Origin: Isoperla grammatica
Lineage: Eukaryota > Arthropoda > Insecta > Plecoptera > Perlodidae
DNA: 64,000 nucleotides
Direction of reading: 5' to 3'
Assembly (NCBI GenBank): GCA_945910005.1
Contig: CAMDTW010000340.1
Coordinates: 1 to 64,000 of the forward strand
This document shows, in pieces, positions 50,848-62,686 of the stretch. The translations under genes and the position numbers were made by a program. The notes under the pieces were generated by a model. The model was not told the origin of the DNA. It was given only the letters and a program-made list of their open reading frames with translations, and searched no databases. Numbering within the stretch: position 1 is the first letter of the stretch; the number at the start of each line of letters is the position of its first letter.

Positions 50848-52003
50848 GGTAGATAGACTGAAGTCAGCCAATTTCTATTTTTTATGCATATTTTAACCAA
50901 AAACGACGAAAAAACTCAATTAATGCATTTTCATTATACTCTTGAAGAATGCAACCTATAATTCTTATTTTTCGACGGAGGGTGTAACTTCTATAGAAAA
51001 TATCGAAATGTGACGAAATGGACAAATTGTGCTTTTTGGAGCCTGAAACGCTCTAAAACAACGATTTGTGCAATTTGGTTGAAACCCTTAGGAATCCCAG
51101 CCGTATGCAAGATTCCTCTTAAAACTGGAAGTTTGTGGTAGATAGACTGAAATCAGCCAATTTCTATTTTTTATGCATATTTTAACCAAAAACGACGAAA
51201 AAACTCAATTAATGCATTTTCATTATACTCTTGAAGAATGCAACCTATAATTCTTATTTTTCGACGGAGGGTGTAACTTCTATAGAAGTTATCGAAATGT
51301 GACGAAATGGACAAATTGTGCTTTTTGGAGCCTGAAACGCTCTAAAACAACGATTTGTGCAATTTGGTTGAAACCCTTAGGAATCCCAGCCGTATGCAAG
51401 ATTCCTCTTAAAACTGGAAGTTTGTGGTAGATAGACTAAAATCAGCCAATTTCTATATTTTATGCAAATTTTAACCAAAAACGACGAAAAAACTCAATTT
51501 ATGCATTTTCATTATACTCTTGAAGAATGCAGCCTATAATTCTTTTTTTTCAACGGACGGTGTAACTTCTATAGAAGTTATCGAAATGTGACGAAATGGA
51601 CAAATTGTGCTTATTGGAGCCAGAAACGCTCTAAAACAACGATTTGTCAACTTTGGTTGAAACCCTTAGGAATCCCGGCCGTATGCAAGATTCCTCTTAA
51701 AACTGGAAGTTTGTGGTAGATAGACTGAAATCAGCCAATTTCTATTTTTTATCCATATTTTAACCAAAAACGACGAAAAAACTCAATTTATGCATTTTCA
51801 TTATACTCTTGAAGAATGCAACCTATAATTCTTATTTTTCGACGGAGGGTGTAACTTCTATAGAAGTTATCAAAATGTGACGAAATGGACAAATTTTGCT
51901 TATTGGAGCCTGAAACGCTCTAAAACAACGATTTGTCAATTTTGGTTGAAACCCTTAGGAATCCCGGCCGTATGCAAGATTCCTCTTAAAACTGGAAGTT
52001 TGT
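50848..52003 (+). repeat. HOR block 13: A-A-B-C island of first haplotype
   Basis: Starts and types: A 50848 (with 'gactgaagtc'), A 51137, B 51426, C 51715. The doubled A and 'gagccagaaacg' in B match blocks 3-5 (for example 6935-8090) and not the B of blocks 10 and 14. After C the order restarts at A instead of going to D. Confidence 0.85.
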
Positions 52004-55000
52004 GGTAGATAGACTGAAATCAGCCAATTTCTATTTTTACTGCATATTTTAACCAAAAACGACGAAAAAACTCAATTAATGCATTTTCATTATACTCTTG
52101 AAGAATGCAACCTATAATTCTTATTTTTCGACGGAGGGTGTAACTTCTATAGAAGTTATCGAAATGTGACGAAATGGACAAATTGTGCTTTTTGGAGCCT
52201 GAAACGCTCTAAAACAACGATTTGTGCAATTTGGTTGAAACCCTTAGGAATCCCAGCCGTATGCAAGATTCCTCTTAAAACTGGAAGTTTGTGGTAGATA
52301 GACTAAAATCAGCCAATTTCTATATTTATGCAAATTTTAACCAAAAACGACGAAAAAACTCAATTTATGCATTTTCATTATACTCTTGAAGAATGCAGCC
52401 TATAATTCTTTTTTTTCAACGGACGGTGTAACTTCTATAGAAGTTATCGAAATGTGACGAAATGGACAAATTGTGCTTATTGGAGCCTGAAACGCTCTAA
52501 AACAACGATTTGTCAACTTTGGTTTAAACCCTTAGGAATCCCGGCCGTATGCAAGATTCCTCTTAAAACTGGAAGTTTGTGGTAGATAGACTGAAATCAG
52601 CCAATTTCTATTTTTTATCCATATTTTAACCAAAAACGACGAAAAAACTCAATTTATGCATTTTCATTATACTCTTGAAGAATGCAACCTATAATTCTTA
52701 TTTTTCGACGGAGGGTGTAACTTCTATAGAAGTTATCAAAATGTGACGAAATGGACAAATTTTGCTTATTGGAGCCTGAAACGCTTTAAAACAACGATTT
52801 GTCAATTTTGGTTGAAACCCTTAGGAATCCCGGCCGTATGCAAGATTCCTCTTAAAACTGGAAGTTTGTGGTAGATAGACTAAAATCAGCCAATTTCTAT
52901 ATTTTATGCATATTTTAACCAAAAACAACCAAAAAACTCAATTTATGCATTTTCATAATACTTTATCAGAATGCACACTAACATTATTATTTTTCAACGG
53001 TTGGTGTAACTTCTAAAGTAGTTATCGAAATGTGACGAAATGGACAAATTGTGCTTATTGGAGCCTGAAACGCTCTAAAACAACGATTTGTCAACTTTGG
53101 TTGAAACCCTTAGGAATCCCAGCCGTATGCAAGATTCCTCTTAAAACTGGAAGTTTGTGGTAGATAGACTGAAATCAGCCAATTTCTATTTTTTATGCAT
53201 ATTTTAACCAAAAACGACGAAAAACTCAATTTATGCATTTTCATTATACTCTTGAAGAATGCAACCTATAATTCTTATTTTTCGACGGAGGATGTAACTT
53301 CTATGGAAGTTATCGAAATGTGACGAAATGGACAAATTGTGCTTATTAGAGCCTGAAACGCTCTAAAACAACGATTTGTCAACTTTGGTTGAAACCCTTA
53401 GGAATCCCGGCCGTATGCAAGATTCCTCTTAAAACTGGAAGTTTGTAGTAGATAGACTGAAATCAGCCAATTTCTATTTTGTATGCATATTTTAACCAAA
53501 AACGACGAAAAAACTCAATTTATGCATTTTCATTATACTCTTGAAGAATGCAACCTATAATTCTTATCTTTCGACGGAGGGTGTAACTTCTATAGAAGTT
53601 ATCGAAATGTGACAAAATGGACAAATTGTGCTTATTGGAGCCTGAAACGCTCTAAAACAACGATTTGTGCAATTTGGTTGAAACCCTTAGGAATCCAAGC
53701 CGTATGCAAGATTCCTCTTAAAACTGGAAGTTTGTGGTAGATAGACTAAAATCAGCCAATTTCTATATTTTATGCATATTTTAACCAAAAACGACGAAAA
53801 TACTCAATTTAAGCATTTTCATTATACTCTTGAAGAATGCAGCCTATAATTCTTATTTTTCAACGGAGGGTGTAACTTCTATAGAAGTTATCGAAATGTG
53901 ACGAAATGGACAAATTGTGCTTATTGGAGCCTAAAACGCTCTAAGTCAACGATTTGTCAACTTTGGTTGAAACCCTTAGGAATCCCGGCCGTATGCAAGA
54001 TTCCTCTTAAAACTGAAAGTTTGTGGTAGATAGACTTAAATCAGCCAATTTCTATATTTTATGCATGTTTTAACCAAAAACGACCAAAAAACTCAATTTA
54101 TGCATTTTCATAATACTCTTTCAGAATGCACACTAACATTATTATTTTTCAACGGTTGGTGTAACTTCTAAAGTAGTTATCGAAATGTGACGAAATGGAC
54201 AAATTGTGCTTATAAAAGCCTGAAACGCTCTAAAACAACGATTTGTCAACTTTGGTTGAAACCCTTAGGAATCCCAGCCGTATGCAAGATTCCTCTTAAA
54301 ACTGGAAGTTTGTGGTAGATAGACTGAAATCAGCCAATTTCTATTTTTTATGCATATTTTAACCAAAAACGACGAAAAAACTCAATTTATGCATTTTCAT
54401 TATACTCTTGAAGAATGCAGCCTATCATTCTTATTTTTCAACGGAGGGTGTAACTTCTATAGAAGTAATCGAAATGTGACGAAATGGACAAATTGTGCTT
54501 ATTTGAGCCAGAAACGCTCTAAAACAACGATTTGTCAACTTTGGTTGAAACACTTAGGAATCCCAGCTGTATGCAAGATTCCTCTTAAAACTCGAAGTTT
54601 GTGGTAGATAGACTGAAATCAGCCAATTTCTATATTTTATCCATATTTTAACCAAAAACGACCAAAAAACTCAATTTATGCATTTTCATTATACTCTTGA
54701 AGAATGCAAAATATAATTCTTATTTTTCAACGGAGGGTGTAACTTCTATAGAAGTTATCGAAATGTGACGAAATGGACAAATTGTGCTTATTGGAGCCTG
54801 AAACGCTCTAAAACAACGATTTGTGCAATTTGGTTGAAACCCTTAGGAATCCCAGCCGTATGCAAGATTCCTCTTAAAACTGGAAGTTTGTGGTAGATAG
54901 ACTAAAATCAGCCAATTTCTATATTTTATGCATATTTTAACCAAAAACGACGAAAAAACTAAATTTATGCATTTTCATTATACTCTTGAAGAATGCAGCC

Positions 55001-56335
55001 TATAATTCTTATTTTTCAACGGAGGGTGTAACTTCTATAGAAGTTATCGAAATGTGACGAAATGGACAAATTGTGCTTATTGGAGCCTGAAACGCTCTAA
55101 AACAACGATTTGTCAACTTTGGTTGAAACCCTTTGAATCCCGGCCGTATGCAAGATTCCTCTTAAAACTGGAAGTTTGTGGTAGATAGACTGAAATCAGC
55201 CAATTTCTATTTTTTATCCATATTTTAACCAAAAACGACGAAAAAACTCAATTTATGCATTTTCATTATACTCTTGAATAATGCAACCTATAATTCGAAT
55301 TTTTCGACGGAGGGTGTAACTTCTATAGAAGTTATCGAAATGTGACGAAATGGACAAATTTTGCTTATTGGAGCCTGAAACTCTCTAAAACAACGATTTG
55401 TCAACTTTGGTTGAAACCCTTAGGAATCCCGGCCGTATGCAAGATTCCTCTTAAAACTGGAAGTTTGTGGTAGATTGACTAAAATCAGCCAATTTCTATA
55501 TTTTATGCATATTTTAACCAAAAACGACCAAAAAACTCAATTTATGCATTTTCATAATACTCTTTCAGAATGCACACTAACATTATTATTTTTCAACGGT
55601 TGGTGTAACTTCTAAAGTAGTTATCGAAATGTGACGAAATGGACAAATTGTGCTTATTGGAGCCTGAAACGCTCTAAAACAACGATTTGTTAACTTTGGT
55701 TGAAACCCTTAGGAATCCCAGCCGTATGCAAGATTCCTCTTAAAACTGGAAGTTAGTGGTAGATAGACTGAAATCAGCCAATTTCTATATTTTATGCATA
55801 TTTTAACCAAAAACGACGAAAAAACTCAATTTATGCATTTTCATTATACTCTTGAAGAATGCAGCCTATAATTCTTATTTTTCAACAGAGGGTGTAACTT
55901 CTATAGAAGTTATCGAAATGTGACGAAATGGACAAATTGTGCTTATTGGAGCCTGAAACGCTCTTAAACAACGATTTGTCAACTTTGGTTGAAACCCTTA
56001 GGAATCCCGGCCGTATGCAAGATTCCTCTTAAAACTGGAAGTTTGTGGTAGATAGACTGAAATCAGCCAATTTCTATTTTTTATGCATATTTTAACTAAA
56101 AACGACGAAAAAACTTAATTTATGCATTTTCATTATACTCTTGAAGAATGCAACCTATAATTCTTATTTTTCGACGGAGGGTGTAACTTCTATAGAAGTT
56201 ATCGAAATGTGACGAAATGGACAAATTGTGCTTATTGGAGCCTGAAACGCTCTAAAACAACGATTTGTCAACTTTGGTTGAAACCCTTAGGAATCCCGGC
56301 CGTATGCAAGATTCCTCTTAAAACTGGAAGTTTGT
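52004..56335 (+). repeat. HOR block 14: 15-mer, E/F fusion
   Basis: Starts and types: A 52004, B 52293, C 52581, D 52870, E/F 53159, G 53447, H 53736, I 54025, J 54314, K 54603, L 54892, M 55180, N 55469, O 55758, P 56047. It is 4,332 bp. It shares 'tttttactgc' in A and 'cgctttaaaac' in C with block 10 and is second haplotype throughout. B is 288 bp because of 'tatatttatgc'. Confidence 0.88.
53159..53446 (+). repeat. Hybrid monomer E/F
   Basis: E head ('cgacgaaaaactc'), then F ('ctatggaag', 'cttattagagcc', followed by 'agtagatag'), with a private 'ggaggatgtaac' at the switch. Unique in the window. Confidence 0.87.
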
Positions 56336-58067
56336 GGTAGATAGACTAAAATCAGCCAATTTCTATATTTTATGCATATTTTAACCAAAAACAACCAAAA
56401 AACTCAATTTATGCATTTTCATAATACTTTATCAGAATGCACACTAACATTATTATTTTTCAACGGTTGGTGTAACTTCTAAAGTAGTTATCGAAATGTG
56501 ACGAAATGGACAAATTGTGCTTATTGGAGCCTGAAACGCTCTAAAACAACGATTTGTCAACTTTGGTTGAAACCCTTAGGAATCCCAGCCGTATGCAAGA
56601 TTCCTCTTAAAACTGGAAGTTTGTGGTAGATAGACTGAAATCAGCCAATTTCTATTTTTTATGTGTATTTTAACCAAAAACGACGAAAAACTCAATTTAT
56701 GCATTTTCATTATACTCTTGAAGAATGCAACCTATAATTCTTATTTTTCGACGGAGGGTGTAACTTCTATAGAAGTTATCGAAATGTGACGAAATGGACG
56801 AATTGTGCTTATTGGAGCCTGAAACGCTCTAAAACAACGATTTGTCAACTTTGGTTGAAACCCTTAGGAATCCCGGCCGTATGCAAGATTCCTCTTAAAA
56901 CTGGAAGTTTGTGGTAGTTAGACTGAAATCAGCCAATTTCTATTTTTTATGCATATTTTAACCAAAAACGACGAAAAAACTCTATTATGCATTTTCATTA
57001 TACTCTTGAAGAATGCAACCTATAATTCTTATTTTTCGACGGAGGGTGTAACTTCTATGGAAGTTATCGAAATGTGACGAAATGGACAAATTGTGCTTAT
57101 TAGAGCCTGAAACGCTCTAAAACAACGATTTGTCAACTTTGGTTGAAACCCTTAGGAATCCCGGCCGTATGCAAGATTCCTCTTAAAACTGGAAGTTTGT
57201 AGTAGATAGACTGAAATCAGCCAATTTCTATTTTGTATGCATATTTTAACCAAAAACGACGAAAAAACTCAATTTATGCATTTTCATTATACTCTTGAAG
57301 AATGCAACCTATAATTCTTTTTTTTCGACGGAGGGTGTAACTTCTATAAAAGTTATCGAAATGTGACAAAATGGACATATTGTGCTTATTGGAGCCTGAA
57401 ACGCTCTAAAACAACGATTTGTGCAATTTGGTTGAAACCCTTAGGAATCCAAGCCGTATGCAAGATTCCTCTTAAAACTGGAAGTTTGTGGTAGATAGAC
57501 TAAAATCAGCCAATTTCTATATTTTATGCATATTTTAACCAAAAACGACGAAAATACTCAATTTAAGCATTTTCATTATACTCTTGAAGAATGCAGCCTA
57601 TAATTCTTATTTTTCAACTGAGGGTGTAACTTCTATAGAAGTTATCGAAATGTGACGAAATGGACAAATTGTGCTTATTGGAGCCTAAAACGCTCTAAAA
57701 CAACGATTTGTCAACTTTGGTTGAAACCCTTAGGAATCCCGGCCGTATGCAAGATTCCTCTTAAAACTGGAAGTTTGTGGTAGATAGACTAAAATCAGCC
57801 AGTTTCTATATTTTATGCATATTTTAACCAAAAACGACCAAAAAACTCAATTTATGCATTTTCATAATACTCTTTCAGAATGCACACTAACATTATTATT
57901 TTTCAACGGTTGGTGTAACTTCTAAAGTAGTTATCGAAATGTGACGAAATGGACAAATTGTGCTTATAAAAGCCTGAAACGCTCTAAAACAACGATTTGT
58001 CAACTTTGGTTGAAACCCTTAGGAATCCCAGCCGTATGCAAGATTCCTCTTAAAACTGGAAGTTTGT

Positions 58068-60089
58068 GGTAGATAGACTGAAATCAGCCAATTTCTATTT
58101 TTTATGCATATTTTAACCAAAAACGACGAAAAAACTCAATTTATGCATTTTCATTATACTCTTGAAGAATGCAGCCTATCATTCTTATTTTTCAACGGAC
58201 GGTGTAACTTCTATAGAAGTAATCGAAATGTGACGAAATGGACAAATTGTGCTTATTTGAGCCAGAAACGCTCTAAAACAACGATTTGTCAACTTTGGTT
58301 GAAACACTTAGGAATCCCAGCTGTATGCAAGATTCCTCTTAAAACTCGAAGTTTGTGGTAGATAGACTGAAATCAGCCAATTTCTATATTTTATCCATAT
58401 TTTAACCAAAAACGACCAAAAAACTCAATTTATGCATTTTCATAATACTCTTAAAGAATGCAAAATATAATTCTTATTTTTCAACGGAGGGTGTAACTTC
58501 TATAGAAGTTATCGAAATGTGACGAAATGGACAAATTGTGCTTATTGGAGCCTGAAACGCTCTAAAACAACGATTTGTGCAATTTGGTTGAAACCCTTAG
58601 GAATCCCAGCCGTATGCAAGATTCCTCTTAAAACTGGAAGTTTGTGGTAGATAGACTAAAATCAGCCAATTTCTATATTTTATGCATATTTTAACCAAAA
58701 ACGACGAAAAAACTAAATTTATGCATTTTCATTATACTCTTGAAGAATGCAGCCTATAATTCTTATTTTTCAACGGAGGGTGTAACTTCTATAGAAGTTA
58801 TCGAAATGTGACGAAATGGACAAATTGTGCTTATTGGAGCCTGAAACGCTCTAAAACAACGATTTGTCAACTTTGGTTGAAACCCTTTGAATCCCGGCCG
58901 TATGCAAGATTCCTCTTAAAACTGGAAGTTTGTGGTAGATAGACTGAAATCAGCCAATTTCTATTTTTTATCCATATTTTAACCAAAAACGACGAAAAAA
59001 CTCAATTTATGCATTTTCATTATACTCTTGAATAATGCAACCTATAATTCGAATTTTTCGACGGAGGGTGTAACTTCTATAGAAGTTATCGAAATGTGAC
59101 GAAATGGACAAATTTTGCTTATTGGAGCCTGAAACTCTCTAAAACAACGATTTGTCAACTTTGGTTGAAACCCTTAGGAATCCCGGCCGTATGCAAGATT
59201 CCTCTTAAAACTGGAAGTTTGTGGTAGATTGACTAAAATCAGCCAATTTCTATATTTTATGCATATTTTAACCAAAAACGACCAAAAAACTCAATTTATG
59301 CATTTTCATAATACTCTTTCAGAATGCACACTAACATTATTATTTTTCAACGGTTGGTGTAACTTCTAAAGTAGTTATCGAAATGTGACGAAATGGACAA
59401 ATTGTGCTTATTGGAGCCTGAAACGCTCTAAAACAACGATTTGTTAACTTTGGTTGAAACCCTTAGGAATCCCAGCCGTATGCAAGATTCCTCTTAAAAC
59501 TGGAAGTTAGTGGTAGATAGACTGAAATCAGCCAATTTCTATATTTTATGCATATTTTAACCAAAAACGACGAAAAAACTCAATTTATGCATTTTCATTA
59601 TACTCTTGAAGAATGCAGCCTATAATTCTTATTTTTCAACAGAGGGTGTAACTTCTATAGAAGTTATCGAAATGTGACGAAATGGACAAATTGTGCTTAT
59701 TGGAGCCTGAAACGCTCTTAAACAACGATTTGTCAACTTTGGTTGAAACCCTTAGGAATCCCGGCCGTATGCAAGATTCCTCTTAAAACTGGAAGTTTGT
59801 GGTAGATAGACTGAAATCAGCCAATTTCTATTTTTTATGCATATTTTAACTAAAAACGACGAAAAAACTTAATTTATGCATTTTCATTATACTCTTGAAG
59901 AATGCAACCTATAATTCTTATTTTTCGACGGAGGGTGTAACTTCTATAGAAGTTATCGAAATGTGACGAAATGGACAAATTGTGCTTATTGGAGCCTGAA
60001 ACGCTCTAAAACAACGATTTGTCAACTTTGGTTGAAACCCTTAGGAATCCCGGCCGTATGCAAGATTCCTCTTAAAACTGGAAGTTTGT
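58068..60089 (+). repeat. Duplicated 2,022-bp segment (partner 54314-56335)
   Basis: J to P, seven monomers, repeats at an offset of 3,754 bp. J copies 54314 and 58068 alone share 'ttgagccagaaac'; M copies 55180 and 58934 alone share 'gaaactctct'. Left of J the two copies differ in haplotype (I at 54025 versus 57779), so a switch lies near 58068. Confidence 0.87.
59801..60089 (+). repeat. Monomer type P, exemplar
   Basis: Family I monomer with 'aaacttaattt', 'gcaacc', 'ttcgacgg', 'cttattgg' and 'cccggcc'. This copy and those at 50269 and 56047 have 'taactaaaaacg'. A distinct version at 25420 and 32353 starts 'gactgcaatc', lacks 'aaacttaattt' and has 'gccttaaacg'. Confidence 0.82.
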
Positions 60090-60378
60090 GGTAGATAGAC
60101 TGAAATCAGCCAATTTCTATTTTTTATGCATATTTTAACCAAAAACGACGAAAAAACTAAATTTATGCATTTTCATTATACTCTTGAAGAATGCAACCTA
60201 TAATTCTTATTTTTCGACGGAGGGTGTAACTTCTATAGAAGTTATCGAAATGTGACGAAATGGACAAATTGTGCTTATTGGAGCATGAAACGCTCTAAAA
60301 CAACGATTTGTCAACTTTGGTTGAAACCCTTAGGAATCCCAGCCGTATGCAAGATTCCTCTTAAAACTGGAAGTTTGT

Positions 60379-62399
60379 GGTAGATAGACTGAAGTCAGCC
60401 AATTTCTATTTTTTATGCATATTTTAACCAAAAACGACGAAAAAACTCAATTAATGCATTTTCATTATACTCTTGAAGAATGCAACCTATAATTCTTATT
60501 TTTCGACGGAGGGTGTAACTTCTATAGAAGTTATCGAAATGTGACGAAATGGACAAATTGTGCTTTTTGGAGCCTGAAACGCTCTAAAACAACGATTTGT
60601 GCAATTTGGTTTAAACCCTTAGGAATCCCAGCCGTATGCAAGATTCCTCTTAAAACTGGAAGTTTGTGGTAGATAGACTGAAATCAGCCAATTTCTATTT
60701 TTTATGCATATTTTAACCAAAAACGACGAAAAAACTCAATTAATGCATTTTCATTATACTCTTGAAGAATGCAACCTATAATTCTTATTTTTCGACGGAG
60801 GGTGTAACTTCTATAGAAGTTATCGAAATGTGACGAAATGGACAAATTGTGCTTTTTGGAGCCTGAAACGCTCTAAAACAACGATTTGTGCAATTTGGTT
60901 GAAACCCTTAGGAATCCCAGCCGTATGCAAGATTCCTCTTAAAACTGGAAGTTTGTGGTAGATAGACTAAAATCAGCCAATTTCTATATTTTATCCATAT
61001 TTTAACCAAAAACGACGAAAAAACTCAATTTATGCATTTTCATTATACTCTTGAAGAATGCAACCTATAATTCTTATTTTTCGACGGAGGGTGTAACTTC
61101 TATAGAAGTTATCAAAATGTGACGAAATGGACAAATTTTGCTTATTGGAGCCTGAAACGCTCTAAAACAACGATTTGTCAATTTTGGTTGAAACCCTTAG
61201 GAATCCCGGCCGTATGCAAGATTCCTCTTAAAACTGGAAGTTTGTGGTAGATAGACTAAAATCAGCCAATTTCTATATTTTATGCATATTTTAACCAAAA
61301 ACAACCAAAAAACTCAATTTATGCATTTTCATAATACTTTATCAGAATGCACACTAACATTATTATTTTTCAACGGTTGGTGTAACTTCTAAAGTAGTTA
61401 TCGAAATGTGACGAAATGGACAAATTGTGCTTATTGGAGCCTGAAACGCTCTAAAACAACGATTTGTCAACTTTGGTTGAAACCCTTAGGAATCCCAGCC
61501 GTATGCAAGATTCCTCTTAAAACTGGAAGTTTGTGGTAGATAGACTGAAATCAGCCAATTTCTATTTTTTATGCATATTTTAACCAAAAACGACGAAAAA
61601 CTCAATTTATGCATTTTCATTATACTCTTGAAGAATGCAACCTATAATTCTTATTTTTCGACGGAGGGTGTAACTTCTATAGAAGTTATCGAAATGTGAC
61701 GAAATGGACGAATTGTGCTTATTGGAGCCTGAAACGCTCTAAAACAACGATTTGTCAACTTTGGTTGAAACCCTTAGGAATCCCGGCCGTATGCAAGATT
61801 CCTCTTAAAACTGGAAGTTTGTGGTAGTTAGACTGAAATCAGCCAATTTCTATTTTTTATGCATATTTTAACCAAAAACGACGAAAAAACTCTATTATGC
61901 ATTTTCATTATACTCTTGAAGAATGCAACCTATAATTCTTATTTTTCGACGGAGGGTGTAACTTCTATGGAAGTTATCGAAATGTGACGAAATGGACAAA
62001 TTGTGCTTATTAGAGCCTGAAACGCTCTAAAACAACGATTTGTCAACTTTGGTTGAAACCCTTAGGAATCCCGGCCGTATGCAAGATTCCTCTTAAAACT
62101 GGAAGTTTGTAGTAGATAGACTGAAATCAGCCAATTTCTATTTTGTATGCATATTTTAACCAAAAACGACGAAAAAACTCAATTTATGCATTTTCATTAT
62201 ACTCTTGAAGAATGCAACCTATAATTCTTTTTTTTCGACGGAGGGTGTAACTTCTATAAAAGTTATCGAAATGTGACAAAATGGACAAATTGTGCTTATT
62301 GGAGCCTGAAACGCTCTAAAACAACGATTTGTGCAATTTGGTTGAAACCCTTAGGAATCCAAGCCGTATGCAAGATTCCTCTTAAAACTGGAAGTTTGT
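60379..62399 (+). repeat. HOR block 16: A-A-(B/C)-D-E-F-G
   Basis: Starts and types: A 60379 ('gactgaagtc'), A 60668, B/C hybrid 60957, D 61246, E 61535, F 61823, G 62111. Doubled A and the G mark 'ttcttttttttcg' link it to the first haplotype. B and C are fused. The run is cut off after G by the hybrid at 62400. Confidence 0.85.
60957..61245 (+). repeat. Hybrid monomer B/C
   Basis: Starts as B ('gactaaaa', 'tatatttta') and continues as C ('tatccatatttt', 'gttatcaaaatg', 'aaattttgc', 'gtcaatttt'). It joins A to D with B and C merged. Confidence 0.8.
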
Positions 62400-62686
62400 G
62401 GTAGATAGACTAAAATAAGCCAATTTCTATATTTTATGCATATTTTAACCAAAAACGACGAAAAAACTCTATTATGCATTTTCATTATACTCTTGAAGAA
62501 TGCAACCTATAATTCTTATTTTTCGACGGAGGTGTAACTTCTATGGAAGTTATCGAAATGTGACGAAATGGACAAATTGTGCTTATTAGAGCCTGAAACG
62601 CTCTAAAACAACGATTTGTCAACTTTGGTTGAAACCCTTAGGAATCCCGGCCGTATGCAAGATTCCTCTTAAAACTGGAAGTTTGT
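62400..62686 (+). repeat. Hybrid monomer H/F
   Basis: Starts after G as H does ('gactaaaa', 'tatattttatgc') with a private 'aaaataagcc'. It then becomes F ('actctattatgc', 'ggaggtgtaac', 'ctatggaag', 'cttattagagcc'). It repeats F-G and marks the return to the first haplotype. Confidence 0.87.

Larger units (their letters stand above)
56336..60378 (+). repeat. HOR block 15: D-Q, mosaic of both haplotypes
   Basis: Starts and types: D 56336, E 56625, F 56913, G 57201, H 57490, I 57779, J 58068, K 58357, L 58646, M 58934, N 59223, O 59512, P 59801, Q 60090. P of block 14 is followed directly by D. D-I carry first-haplotype marks ('cagccagtttc' in I, 'ttcttttttttcg' in G). J-P carry second-haplotype marks and repeat 54314-56335 at an offset of 3,754 bp. 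Confidence 0.86.
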
